64,000 bases of DNA, taken from positions 517,501 to 581,500 of the forward strand of contig CAJNDS010002712.1 of NCBI GenBank assembly GCA_905221605.1, read 5' to 3'. Shown in pieces: positions 52,657 through 63,968 of the stretch. Both the position numbers and the translations under genes were made by a program. Position 1 is the stretch's first letter. Each line of letters starts with the position of its first letter. Source of the DNA: Symbiodinium natans (taxonomy: Eukaryota; Sar; Dinophyceae; Suessiales; Symbiodiniaceae). Under the pieces are notes generated by a model. It made no database searches. It was given only the letters and a program-made list of their open reading frames with translations, and was not told the DNA's origin.

Positions 52657-53473
52657 GCGGAGGCAGATTGCCACGGTCACTGTACGCTGGCGATCAGATG
52701 AAAGTTCAAGAACCTCTGGTCCAGCAATCGGCTGGCAGAATCCGATGGAAAGTTTCTCTGTGTGCGTCAGGCCAAGTTTCCGATTTGCAAGCAGAGGAAG
52801 CTGCCTCTCAAAACCCCAACAAGGCTTGGGGGTAGACTCAGACCATCCCTGAATCACAAAATCATAGAGCGCCCTGACCCAAATCTGAAACCCTAAAACC
52901 CTGTACAGTATATCCCTATACCACACCTTCACTCTTAAACTTCAGCTGTATGATGTGTTGGTATCGGCCTCCAGGTTGAAGTCCTGGAGCTGGCAGACAT
53001 GCTCAGGCCGACCTGCACTGTCTAGGCCTCCATGGCTTAGGGGACTCGATTTCGCCCATTTCAGAAGTATAGCATTAAAGAGCACTGTTACAAGGGCTTC
53101 TCCGAGGGCCAGTTGAGGTGACTTAGGTGGGCAGTGTCGTTTAGGGCTTTGAGCGTTCCCAACAGAAAGACGCTGGCTATTGAAGCCAGTGGCAGCACAG
53201 GTCCATCTTAAGCCTACGTGCCTGAACTTCACGAAGGCACAAACTCAGAATGCTTTTGGGGAGCCCTAATGCAGGGGCTCAAGCAGCAATAACTTAGCAT
53301 TGTCTACAAGGTGAAGCCGAAAACCTCGGGTCCTGTCCTGTGACCTGGGAGGCACTTGGGCCACACTGTGAAGCTGGATGAGCTCCAAGTGCTGATCAGC
53401 CAGGTGCCGCCTGTGTCTGTCGTCCACAGGCAGCTTAATGAAGTCTGGTTCTCGCCAACCGACGGCTTGATAA

Positions 53474-54853
53474 GAGAAGCAAGTAGCCGACATACATCCA
53501 TCCGTAGGCAGACTGGTCGGTGGCTGTCCTGTTGCGAGCCCTGTGTGTCAAGACTCGTTGAGAGACCCACTCATGCATTGCCCGATCGGGACATGCCATC
53601 GCTTGAGAGATTGGAGTTTGGCATGTCAGACGTGGCGTTTCGCGAAGTTTGCTCCAAGAACGCGGCAGCTTCATGGATTGGTACTTCCTGCTTCGCAATT
53701 CCAGGATATCCTGGAGGATGTCGGAGAGACATGTGCTGCATACGGTCAACATCCACTTGCCCAACTTACTCCGTCCCGGCGTGGCCTAGCGTTGCAAGCA
53801 GTAGCACAGTCAGTTCTGCAAAGCAGCACTGGAGCGAAAGTGGAAGCTCCAGCGCCTGGGCCGGATGCCTGCGAAAGACGACGTTCAGCACTGCAAGCGG
53901 CCTATGATTTCACAATGAGCGGCAAGAGGATTGAGTGCAAGAGTGCACAGCTGTACTGGAGCCGCAGCGACTTCAGATGGCAGGCGCATTTTCGTGCAAT
54001 CAAGCTGAACCAAGACATCTTTGATGATTTGTACCTTACTCTGTACACTCCGAGCAGTCTTCTCATCTTGAAGCATGACCTGCGCACGCGCGTGCACCGG
54101 CAGGGAGTGCTAACTTCCTCGCATGGCTGCTCTGTAGTTGTCACTGGTTCGAAGCATATGAGATGCTGGAAAGAAGCTGCTTGTCACATAGTGCACGCGC
54201 TCTTCAGTCCACCCAGCAGGTGTGAACAGCTTGCAGTTCTTGATGTGAACGGACCCGAAGTTAAAGAAGCTTTGTCGGGAGCTCCCGGAGCGCCGGAATC
54301 TTTTGGCAAGCAACATAGCGAAAGTGCGTTTGATGGAACACCTCTTCAGTATGCCAGCCCGGCTGTTCGAGGCTTGCGAGTCGAAGCCTTGGCTTTTGAA
54401 ATCGACAGGCTGAGACATCCCCAGGCGCGATTTCGCCGAAGTGTCGGAGAGAAGGCAGCCGCCAGCTGCCTCAAGGGGTTGCATGCGTCCAGCGCAGACT
54501 GGCTCAGGGACGACATCCGCCTGGAAGTGAAACACAGCAGGCTTCAATTCCGCGAAGATATTGGATGTTGGTTCTGCACATTCTCGAACATTAAGTTTGC
54601 TTCTGACAGAACAGGCACAGCACAGATGTTCGATGAGTTGTGGCTGGCAGTGTTCAGCCCCTTCGGCCTTCATTTCCTCAAGCACAACGGGGTTTTTGGA
54701 GTGTCCTCACAGGGCCTGAACAAATGTCAAGGGGCTCGCATTCGAGTTGTTGGCCCGGCCAACGAGCCCAATGTAAAAGCGGCCTTGGAGCAGATTCTTT
54801 GCAAGCTGACCTGTGGCGGCTGTGAGCCTATTGCGACCGTGCTCTTTGATTGA
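53474..54853 (+). CDS. Putative tandem PD-(D/E)XK nuclease-like protein
   Basis: Intronless frame open from 53474 to TGA at 54851. The first GTG is at 53543 and the first ATG at about 53573, so the true start may be in an upstream exon. The C-terminal two thirds hold two diverged copies of a ~100-residue domain. Copy 1 (53906 onward) has D-x8-E-C-K, then WSRSDFRWQAHFRAIK, FDDLYLTLYTP and LKHD. Copy 2 (54497 onward) has D-x8-E-V-K, then CWFCTFSNIKF, FDELWLAVFSP and LKHN. Identical D-x8-E-x-K spacing in both copies, followed by a beta-rich core, suggests a PD-(D/E)XK nuclease fold. The family assignment is inference; substrate unknown. It sits between two EF-hand exons. An overlapping frame at 53356-53907 is also open and could supply the N-terminus. 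Confidence 0.6.
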   Translation, partial: EKQVADIHPSVGRLVGGCPVASPVCQDSLRDPLMHCPIGTCHRLRDWSLACQTWRFAKFAPRTRQLHGLVLPASQFQDILEDVGETCAAYGQHPLAQLTPSRRGLALQAVAQSVLQSSTGAKVEAPAPGPDACERRRSALQAAYDFTMSGKRIECKSAQLYWSRSDFRWQAHFRAIKLNQDIFDDLYLTLYTPSSLLILKHDLRTRVHRQGVLTSSHGCSVVVTGSKHMRCWKEAACHIVHALFSPPSRCEQLAVLDVNGPEVKEALSGAPGAPESFGKQHSESAFDGTPLQYASPAVRGLRVEALAFEIDRLRHPQARFRRSVGEKAAASCLKGLHASSADWLRDDIRLEVKHSRLQFREDIGCWFCTFSNIKFASDRTGTAQMFDELWLAVFSPFGLHFLKHNGVFGVSSQGLNKCQGARIRVVGPANEPNVKAALEQILCKLTCGGCEPIATVLFD

Positions 54854-55224
54854 GAACTCGGGGCATCGCAACACAGCGCGCAGACATGTTGCATCCCACC
54901 GGCCAGGCCTGCGATTTGCATGTTGCTCTGTCTGCCCGGACCCCCTCTGTAGCTGGTTGGCCTGAGTCACGAAGATGGGCACGTTAGGCCACGGTTCTGC
55001 CGAGGTGGTATAGAATCAGACACCACAAACAAGCAACTTCAAGAACCCTGACTGCAGAGGAGCCGCAAACCAAACACATTCCCCTGCAGCCCTATCATCC
55101 TTTCAACCCTACCCCAGTGAAACTCTGACCCTACACTCTCCACCCTGCCGCTTTCTTTGCTTTCCCTCTTCTGGGTTCTCGTTAAGGTTCTTGTAACCTA
55201 TCACTACATTATAGCAGTTCCTAT

Positions 55225-55390
55225 AATTGTCATCATTAATGTCTATCACGATTATTACTGTTATCATTGTTATCATGAGTATCATTATGATCAGCATTAT
55301 CAGTGTTGCTATGCTGTATCATCATCATGCTGATCATCATTCTCAATTGTCATTCATGTTTCATCATTACCATCATTAGTATGGTAGCTC
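55225..55390. repeat. ATC/ATT-rich low-complexity tract
   Basis: Imperfect ATCATTATC, TCATCATCA words just upstream of the EF-hand exon at 55415; intronic. Confidence 0.75.
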
Positions 55391-55414
55391 ATTTTCAGTT
55401 TCTTTTGCCGGCAG

Positions 55415-55473
55415 GTGGACTTCAATGGATCCGGGGCCCTGGAGTTCCAGGAGTTCCTCCGACTGATGCCAGG
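55415..55473 (+). CDS. EF-hand exon (complete loop)
   Basis: Acceptor TTTTGCCGGCAG at 55414. Reads VDFNGSGALEFQEFLRLMP. D-F-N-G-S-G-A-L-E-F-Q-E is a full, canonical EF-hand Ca-binding loop followed by the exiting helix. The 3' limit is near 55473; TTTAGGG-type words follow from about 55530. Confidence 0.7.
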
Positions 55474-55969
55474 GGCCCCGAACCGCCCACCGAGTTTTCT
55501 CCAGGAGGGTCTTGGGGTTCTTGGGCTTAAAGGGTTTATCGGGTTCAGAGGGTTTAGGTTGTTTGTTAGCGGGTTTTAAGGGTTTCATGGGGGTTTATGG
55601 GTATAGGGTTTATGTCGAGGTTTTGTAGGGTTGATCGGTTCTCTCCTAAAGCCCTTTGGCCCAGCTCTTGTGTTGTTTTCAATATGGGGGATATTTGGGG
55701 TTTAGGGCCCACAACAGGGCTCATAGGTTCTCAAGTTCTCTTAGTTAGAGAAATTTATAAGACCCTCCGACCCCGTGGTAGGGATGTGGGGCTGATTGAG
55801 GACACCCGGCTTCATAAATACTATAGCTACTATAGGAACCTTCGGCTAAGGGTTAAGGTTTAAGATGCGAACAAGGATTTATTTCAGGCTCTCAGTTGCA
55901 CAAGGCTGGACAAAACAAATCACGCCTGAAGTTCCAAAGCCAGCACCGAATCAACCCTAAGCCCAGCAG

Positions 55970-56069
55970 CCGAGCCATAGCCCTGAGGCGCATTCACCGA
56001 GAGGAGGAAGTGAACACGCGGCTGGGCTGGAACTCGGGTCTTGAAAGCCTCGACCGGTTTGACTTGTAG
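55970..56069 (+). CDS. Probable terminal exon of the EF-hand gene
   Basis: Acceptor AGCCCAGCAG at 55969, right after a CCCTAA word. Reads RAIALRRIHREEEVNTRLGW then NSGLESLDRFDL and stops at TAG 56067-56069. Charged and helical, it could continue the EF-hand protein after EFLRLM. Linkage is inferred from position and strand only. Confidence 0.45.
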
Positions 56070-58445
56070 CTACATTTCGGCCACTGGCAGCAAAGTAGGT
56101 GTCAGGACAGCACTCTAGATCTGGCTTCAATCTCTGACCTCGGTCCCTGGCTGTTCAAGCATCCCAAGGATTTACAAGGTCTACAAAGAGTTCGAAGAAG
56201 AGTCGTCCTGGGCTCAGAATCTACTGGTAGCTCATCGTGGCACTGCTGGCCTTGGCTCCAATAGTCGAACCGAGCCTATGCCATCACTGTCGTGAGTACT
56301 TGCAACTCTCAAAAAAGAAGCCCTAGAACATGTTGTCCGACTGGGCAGCGCCCGAAGGGATTCTTGAAGCTGAATTGCTAAGCGCAAAGTACAGTGTCGC
56401 GACGCCGCTGCCCTAGAATCAATCCATTCCCTTTGTCGCCCGCCGAGGACGCAGGCTATGCCAAAGGCAGGTCGTGTCGGGTTTACGCGAAGATGGTCTG
56501 GAACAATTGTCGGAGTTTGGGCGCTTACGGATGGCTGGGCTTCGGAAGACTTCTGCAGTTGCCGTTTCGACTCAGGGCCCTGATTTCCCCCAAAGAAGCG
56601 CACAACTTCTTGCATATACCAGAGGGCCCAGAGGGCTCCGGGTTTGTCGGGGCTGTACGGTTTCATGATGGCAGCGTCTCGCAGCCACCACAAGATAAGT
56701 GTGCATGGATTGTGCGGCAGCGAAGAGGAGGGCACTGGGTTCGGAGAACTCACATGCGGCGACTTGAAGATAGCTACCCGACAAGGGGAAAGAGGCATCG
56801 AGGGTGTGGAAAGCTCTCCCCAATGAAGCCGCTACTGCTCAGTCGGAGCTCTCTGCGGCAATGTCTGCCCTGGGGTATTCAGGCGCGGGGAATGCAGGGA
56901 GAAGTCTGCATTTTTTTTTGGCAGTTACCGAGACCTAGTCCTCTCGATCTCACCAGTCCCGCAGAATTAGTGACATGTAGGCGCGAAGCGTTTGGTTCTG
57001 CGGGGCTTGCTGTGGCACCTATGCGGTGGAAGCTTCCCTCCAAATGGCTCTACTTTTAGGTTTTGTGAAGGATCCAGGAGTTGAACCCGTGTTCGAGTCC
57101 CCGACTGAGACTGTTAGGTAACCCTGGGCACCCGAAGGTAGTCCAGCGAAAAAAACCCTCCGCACCCTAACCCCCAATCCCTAACTCTGAGTCGTCGGCT
57201 CAATGTTCAAATCCGGATCAGGGCATGACAGAGCCACGTGTCCCCTGGAAGATCTTCTAAACACCCCCTGAACACCCCTCTATGAAAATCCAGAAATCCT
57301 GCGACCCCCCTGGGGTTTGCAGCGCACTGGAAGCAGCCCATGGCCTCATGCGGCCCTGCTTGCGCCGGGCTTCTCTCCTTCTGCTCACTACAGGCGCAGT
57401 TTAGAAGTGGAAGCCCTGGAGGAAAGCCTCCGGGAACTTGCGTAGTTGACAGCTTGCAGAGGTCATACAGTCATATGGGTTTCCAGAGCGCTATATTTAT
57501 TCCATGCAGCACGCAAGCCTGCTCTGCTCCTGACGGAGACGTGTGCAGCATCCCCTGACCCTTAAAAGCCCTGTTCCCAAAGTAAGAGGGCACCTCTTTT
57601 GGAGGGATTCGGCGTATATTAACGTTTGGAACAAAACAAACCTTATCGGTTTCGCCTTTCTTCCGGCAGGCGTGGCGTTGCAACCAGAGGCTGCCGAAAC
57701 CAGCTCCCAACTGTGCGACGGTTCGACACTTAACTTGGAGATGGGGTGGGTGGAATGGGGTGTGCGGGTGCGGGGCCTCAATATCTGCAGCACCATGGGG
57801 CGCCCGTAAAAGGATTCTAGGACTATTTTGGGGGGATGTCAAAGGGAACCCCTATTTTGGCAAATGCCCATGTTCTAGAAAGGTTTGACTAAGGATTAGT
57901 GAATCTCCCGAGGGCGGGTGCTTTGCTAATACTCGTGCGTTTTGAGAGTACCCCACACAGTAGCAAGCATGGAATAGAGCCCCTGAAACCGTCGATGTGA
58001 TCATTCGATGTATATAAGTTTGAGAAGAATCATGGACAGGTGACAGGTGGAATTTCCCCATATGCAAAAATAGGTCCCAAAGTGTGCTCTTGACCAGTTC
58101 CAAGTCGAGTCAGCACGTTGAAACAGGAACATGGTCTTCCAGTTCCTCGGGGTCATGTATATAGAATTTCCAGAGATCGCACCGAAGAGGCTTCACCTGG
58201 AACCACCCAAAGCACCCCAGCACAAGGTGGCTGGAATTTAGACAGGGGGTGGCAAGTGGCGACAGCATGGTTGCATGGAGAATTTGCCCCAGATTTCTGT
58301 TCAGATGTTTGAGTGTGGTGTCAACCAGAGGTTTCTCCTGCTAGCAAATCCAGGCAATTAAGAAGTGCACATGAGACACTAGCACAGCCAACCACTTGGA
58401 AGCTCAGTCACATATCGGGCAAGTCTGTAAATAGCAGCACTCGCC
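56070..58445. other. Mostly unassigned; two weak ORFs
   Basis: A 221-codon + ORF (56394-57059) overlaps a 188-codon - ORF and a third + frame; none shows family features. At 57669-57740, after CTTCCGGCAG, GVALQPEAAETSSQLCDGST is a possible exon. The rest appears non-coding. Confidence 0.3.
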
Positions 58446-59886
58446 ATGACCACTATGGGCAGCAGGCTTGGGCCTTTGCTTTGTGGTTGCCTGGTGGTGT
58501 TTTGCCTCGGGCAGTTGTTCCTTCCACAGCTGGCGGTTCGGAAGGATCCCCGCCAGCTGAGCTTTGTGGATGGCCTGAAGTCGGCTGGTCACAGAGCCCA
58601 GTGGACCAACCTCGTGGTGAGAGCCAAGAAGAACGCGAAGAAGAGAGCCCGCAAACGGCAAGAGAAGGCTTGCAAAGAAGAGGCGCGTAAACAAGTGACC
58701 AGACAAGGGCCCAAAGCCCCAAAGGCACACGTCGTGCTACTGCAATTGAGGCAAGCGGAATCGGCAAAGGTGTTGATTGATGTTTTGGACACCGTGTTCC
58801 AAGCGAATCAGTTTATACCATTTTATGCATCTCGCGCATACCATGCATTGTCAAGGCTGAACAGGAGGCACCTTTTGCACCAGAGCGATTGGGATAACTC
58901 GGTGCTCCAGAAGTTGCACAGCGAGGTTGGGGAGATATTGCGACATGGGATGCTGGAACAGGGGGTTTTCATCTCCAGTGCAAGCTCTATCCTGACGAGC
59001 ATGGCACATTTGCCTATGGGCATGCACGCAGTTGCAAGATGTTGCGCCTGCTCACGTGCCATTGGTAGTTGAGGCCGTTGTTGATGAGATCAAGGTCATT
59101 CACAAGACAAGGGGCTTGCAGGCGCAGCATTTGGGCGACAATCTTCGGGCATGTGTTCAACTCAAGGATGATGCACCTTGTGTCCTGGAAGCGGTGCCAG
59201 CCATCGCCAGCCAAATCATTCTTAAAGCTGGGGACATGACACCTCAGCAGCTGAGCACATCTTTGCTGGCGACTGCGAAGCTGAAAGATGTCGCACCAGC
59301 AGTGCTGGAGGCGGTGCCAGCCATTGCCGGCAAAGTTCGAGAGAAGGCAAAAGGGATGCCCCCCCAACAGTTGAGCGCCTGCATTTGGGCATCCTCGCAG
59401 CTCAAGGATGTGGCGCCGGCAGTGCTGGAGATGGTGCCAACCCTGGTGGCAGAATTCCCCAGGATGGATGAGGCAAAGCTTCATCCCCAAAGGCTGTCCG
59501 ACACCTTGAAAGCTTTGGATCTCCTGCAGAATGGTTTCTTGAGCTTCGCAGCTGCGCAATTGAACACTTTGCTCCCCAAGATGCGTACCAAGAGGCTGAA
59601 CTCCCAGGTGCCTTCGGTGGTGTGGTCCTGTGCCAAAGCCGGGGTGTATCCAGGTGAGTTGTTGGCTTCGCTGGCCCTACGCCTGGGGCCACCAGAAGTG
59701 GCAGCATTGACAGGTTTCAGCCTTTGTGCCCTGTCTTGGTCATATGAAGTCCTTGATGCTCAGCAGAACTGGAAAGACTTCCGGAAACTACTGAGGTCTG
59801 AAACCAAGAGAAGAGGATTCAGTGAGGCAGATGTTGAAAGTTGCAAGCTTGGGCGTTTGCAATGGAACCATGCTGGAGTTGAATGA
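58446..59886 (+). CDS. RAP/OPR-like helical repeat protein with signal peptide (one apparent frameshift)
   Basis: ATG 58446 starts a hydrophobic leader (MTTMGSRLGPLLCGCLVVFC) followed by a Lys/Arg-rich stretch, which suggests ER entry and possibly a plastid bipartite leader. Then ASRAYHALSRLNRRHLLHQS and DWDNSVLQKLHSEVGEIL, typical of FASTK/RAP-related repeat proteins, and about four 38-40 residue repeats such as LSTSLLATAKLKDVAPAVLE. These families bind organelle RNA; the role here is inferred. Frame 1 (58446-59070) ends in TGA while the repeats continue in another frame; the switch must lie between about 58995 and 59015, where SILTSMAH should continue as ICLWACTQLQDVAPA. The cause may be a one-base indel (sequencing or mutation) or a mini-intron. 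Otherwise intronless. No complete RAP domain is seen at the C-terminus. Confidence 0.7.
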
Positions 59887-61434
59887 AGCACCCTCGGCCC
59901 ACCTGTTTTTTTTAAGCAGGCGGGTTCTTTAAGATGAGACTTTCAACCATAGGTCACAAGGTCTGTGGTTGAGAGGCCTGCGCATATATAATTTGGCGAG
60001 CTTTCCCCATTTTCTGACACGAAGTCGTTTTCCAGACACGCATCCTTGCCTAGCAACATCTTCACCGAGTGCTCCTGGTAGACGCACCTGTCTGGATGCG
60101 GCGTCGCATCGTTCCCACATGTTGTATTGCCAACTTCCAGGGCTGTTAGGGTATTTGTCCGCTGAATCGTGATCGAGTCAAGCCACAGTCATTTGCACCA
60201 TCTGCCTATCGGTTTCTGTACTCAGTGGGGAGGCTCTCTCACATGTTACCGTTTGCTGTCGGCTGTGGTCGCGGAAGTCGCTCCACAGTCGCTGTCGCTG
60301 GGTTGTGCAGACCAAATGGTGATCTGGCCGGTAGTTGTGAAGATGCTTTACTTTCCCGAACGGCTGGGTCCAGGTAACAGTAGCCTCACCACTGTATCCC
60401 ACTGTATCCCAGCGTACCTTGAAACACGTACCTCTAGATTCTAGATACCTCGACCTCGGATACAATGAAGGTGATTTACTAAGTATGGGGAAAACTAGTG
60501 GTTCCGCAAGTCTTGTTGGGGCGTATGTTCAGACCGATCCGAGGAGTGGGGGAGAGCGCCAGGCAAAGTGGCAGGCGCTGGTGGCGTGGATTCACGCCCG
60601 AGGCATCAGAGACCTCCCTAAACCCTAGACGCATTCAATCCCTAAACCCAAATCCCTAAACTCCCGTGTGAAGCCAGCAGTCGTTTGGGGCCTGTTGGAG
60701 CATGTGAGGGTCCGAGGTGATTACAGTGTTAGGAGCGATGTTGGGTGGTTTGTTGCTAGCTCTTGGTAAACGCATGCTCGTGCTCCGACCGTTCACTGTG
60801 GGGCTGCCTTACGGCCCTAGCGCTGGCAACCCCACCTGATAATGACGCAGACCTTCGCATGAAGGGGACCCCTCCAGGGTCCGCAACCCTTTCGGGATGC
60901 GCTCACAGAGGCGTATCCACTCCCGGAGACCTCGACTTAACCCTGCGGAGCGGGTGCTTGTGTGCGCGCAGTGCGGGTGGCGAAACTCCCTAAACCCTAA
61001 ACCAAAAGAGCCCTGGAAAAGACTCAGCGGTTAGAGGCAAATACAGTGCACATGCACCGAAGCCCGAAGCCTTCATACGCCATGGTTGCCACCGGCCAGG
61101 TGGCTATGTTCACCCCGACCTTGAGCTGACTGATGTGGACCATGGTGGCATCCAGATGACAGGAGTTGTCGCCAGCACGGGCCTCATTCTGGGGTAGGTC
61201 TTTGCAGGCTGGCAAAGTTGACTATCTGCACATGGGCAGACACTTCAACATGAGCTCGCGAACCGTGTTCATCGATTTATGATGCCGAAAATCGAATCAT
61301 TTGATGGTCTGTAGCAGTGCATGGGATTCCAAAAGGGGCTGCAGCTTGACTACACGTACGTTTGCTTGACGCAAGCTCCTTTGTTCCTTCGTAATGGCTG
61401 CCTAGCACGAGGCCGTTGGTTGACTAGCGCTTAG
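59887..61434. other. No firm gene; telomere-like words
   Basis: CCCTAAA words at 60617-60662 and 60990-61004, each preceded or followed by short unique pieces. After 60671, PAVVWGLLEHV is a possible micro-exon. A copy of the GCGGGTGGC motif lies at about 60971. Confidence 0.35.
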
Positions 61435-61586
61435 GTGGCTCCATCCTGCCAGACACCGTGGTGATGGAGCTACCGCCCGAAACGCTGCTGAACCTGACGC
61501 TTGGTATTGATCAAGAAGAGTGCTCTTTGATTACCATGCATGGCTTTTCCAGCCCGGCATTCAGGAATCGTCATGAAAAGGCATAC
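61435..61586 (+). CDS. Candidate exon, unknown protein
   Basis: Acceptor AGCGCTTAG at 61434, candidate GT at 61587. Reads GSILPDTVVMELPPETLLNL, then TLGIDQEECSLITMHGFSSP. Good codon bias, no family recognised. The overlapping minus ORF is judged a shadow. Confidence 0.45.
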
Positions 61587-62336
61587 GTCCTGAGCTTCCG
61601 CATGCTTCGCTCCAGCCAGCATCATGACTGTAAAAAATGGTCGGTTTGCTCTTGACTTTGGAGTTCTTGACAACAGGAATCTTCTCGCCAAGATTCCCGA
61701 GGACCATGGATTGCACGCCTGCATGCCTGCTGGCGTGTGTTTCAAAATTAGGTAGGTGTGGCCACAGAGATATTCTGCCCGCAGGCAAGAGAACAGCTCC
61801 AAAAATCCTTTCCGCAGTCCAACAAACAGCATCTTACACCATTTTAACCGTATGTCATAGACTATGTCGCAAATCCGGCAGTGTACCAAAGAACGTCCTT
61901 ATCATCCTACCAAAAACGTCCTCATCATCCCAGAAAGCTCCCCCCGCGGCACTCCGCGAAGTACTCGGCGCTGGCTGCAGCCTTGCCAAACTGCTCCTGG
62001 GCAGATCGCTAGCAATCGAAATGCGAAAAATGGGACCTTTGTGGGTCGCAACGATGCTCGTACACATACCTATGTATATATATATATATATATATTCTTC
62101 TGAACCGGGTACAGCGCATAGATGCAAACTTTCACGGACCCCAAAATGAGTCCGCAACATGTTTCCGCGTGGGATTTGGATTCATGGCGTGTTCGGGTTT
62201 TTTGCCTTTGCAAATACTTCGTTGCGACCCTCGGCCGGCTGCTTCTCTGTTGCTCGTTCGGGGGGCGGCCGGGCAGACATGACGTGTCCACGGCCAAGGC
62301 AGCCTGACGTGCGGCCTCCGACGCTCTTTGCGTCAG
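61587..62336. other. No gene recognised
   Basis: Short TATA microsatellite at about 62072-62094 and overlapping short ORFs; nothing protein-like. Confidence 0.4.
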
Positions 62337-62486
62337 CTGAAGGCGTTCTGGCGCTTGAACGCCAAAACAAAGTGGTTCAAGGTTTCGGATGAAGATGTCT
62401 CAGAAGGTTGCGCGGGTGGCTTTGTGTAGGAGCTTCCGGTGGCCGATGGCAAGTATAGCCTGTTCAGGCAAGGCCAACGAGGGTGA
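62337..62486 (+). pseudogene. Broken exon with in-frame TAG
   Basis: After TTTGCGTCAG the frame reads LKAFWRLNAKTKWFKVSDED then VSEGCAGGFV, TAG (62427-62429), and continues in the same frame ELPVADGKYSLFRQGQRG. Both sides look like one globular protein segment. Either a nonsense mutation in a decayed copy, or a very short intron removing the stop. Family unknown. Confidence 0.4.
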
Positions 62487-63643
62487 AGCAGTGAAGCCTT
62501 TCAAAGCCCTCTGACCGAGCCAAGTTAAAGAAGAAAGTGCACAGAGTCACAGAGGCCCAGTATCTCTCAAGTTCCCCACACCAGCCCGAAGGCCTCTCTC
62601 ATCCCTCTTCCGTGTCACTAGCATCACAGACATGCGGCGCACGCCGGTATTGGCTAACACCCTGTGCCAGGTCGGTGGATAGGCAGCATGCTCTTGCGCT
62701 GATACCATGTGATCCAGGGCTCTGCTCTGGAGATTCCCATTCAGATTCGCCTCAAAGGCTTCCTTGTCGTGTCTCAAAAACCTCATAATTCTAGCAGACT
62801 CCAGGCCGGAAGAATACATCTAGCTTTGCGGGCAGGCGCTGATGCTGCTCTCGGTGGAAAGAGCGAAAGGCGCGCCCAGGAAAGCTTGAAGATTAGGAGA
62901 AGGGCAGAGTTGTGTTTGGTTGTGATCTTCGGGGGCCTGATGCCCATTCAGATACTCCAAGAGCTCTTGGTCTTGCAGCCGCCAAGAATGCTGGGCGATG
63001 CAGGCCCGGCTTCGGACTTCTTCGCGTACTTCGATCTTCTGCCTTCACGCGCAGAACTAGAAGAGAGCGACCTCTTCTTTGCAGGCTTTTGTCCCAGCCA
63101 TCTGCGATGCAATGCCAGCACATGCAACAACCACGATCTTCTGCCTGGATTGTGGTTAGACCTGCAAGCCTGCAGGCGAGGCTATCCTGGATCACTTTGC
63201 AGCGCTGCCAGTGTCTCGATTTCTTTTGATGGGCTCTTGCTCTTGCCTCAGCTCTGCACGCGTCTACCGTCTACACCCTAAGCCGCTACCAGGTGATCCA
63301 CTTCTGGCGGCGGATACAAAAGGATCAGTACCGGGAGTATGCGCCCCGACCTTGAAAGCAAGGGCTTGGGGCGGCGCTTTTTCTCCTCAGCCACTGAAGC
63401 ATCCGGAAAAGCCCTGCATTTTGAGAGGAGCACTCCAGGGTTGAGGGTTTAGGGTTTGTTTTAGGGTTGAGACTGTGTCTGTTGATTGGCTTGCTAGAGT
63501 ATGGGATGAGGCCAGTCAGTAGCACTGCAATAGCACTGGAAGCCTGTGCCTGGGCAGTTTCTGGCAACACCCAATGAAAAAAGGGTTTAGTTCAGGGTCC
63601 AGGGTTTCGGGTTTAGGGTTGCGGGCCCCTCTTGCGCGCCCAG
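62487..63643. other. Ambiguous: both strands open
   Basis: At 62930-63090 the + frame gives LQPPRMLGDAGPASDFFAYF while the - frame gives SSSAREGRRSKYAKKSEAGP; both have coding-like codon use, so neither is called. TTTAGGG words occur at 63434-63475 and 63595-63622. Confidence 0.3.
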
Positions 63644-63717
63644 GAGAGTTGCTTCCACGTCCTGCAGGACATGCTGGAGGACTCAGATGTGAACTGGAGG
63701 GCCCCTTGGACCTTGCT
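63644..63717 (+). CDS. HEAT-like exon
   Basis: Acceptor TTGCGCGCCCAG at 63643. Reads ESCFHVLQDMLEDSDVNWRA then PWT, a HEAT helix with the D-S-D turn. GT candidates at 63718 and 63725, the latter in a GTTTAG word. Probably part of a second HEAT-repeat gene running out of the window. Confidence 0.5.
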
Positions 63718-63889
63718 GTTTTGGGTTTAGTTTTCAGGGTTTTGGGGGGGGAGGGGGTTCGTGGATCAGAAGGTTATGTTCTCCGTCTTCGGTAGCTTCA
63801 GCAGACCTAGACGCCCTCAACCCATGCCACATGCTTGGGCCACCACAACGCTGGACAAACGTACTGGTTCATGTCTTTATAAGTTTAGA

Positions 63890-63968
63890 GAGGAGCAAGA
63901 TCATCTTGCCTGAGGATGTGGAGAGCTTGCTGCGCCTCCACGGCAGCCGCGCCCTGGCTGTATACTGA
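63890..63968 (+). CDS. Candidate terminal exon
   Basis: Acceptor ATAAGTTTAG at 63889. Reads RSKIILPEDVESLLRLHGSR then ALAVY and stops at TGA 63966-63968. It may end the gene of the preceding HEAT-like exon. No family recognised. Confidence 0.4.
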
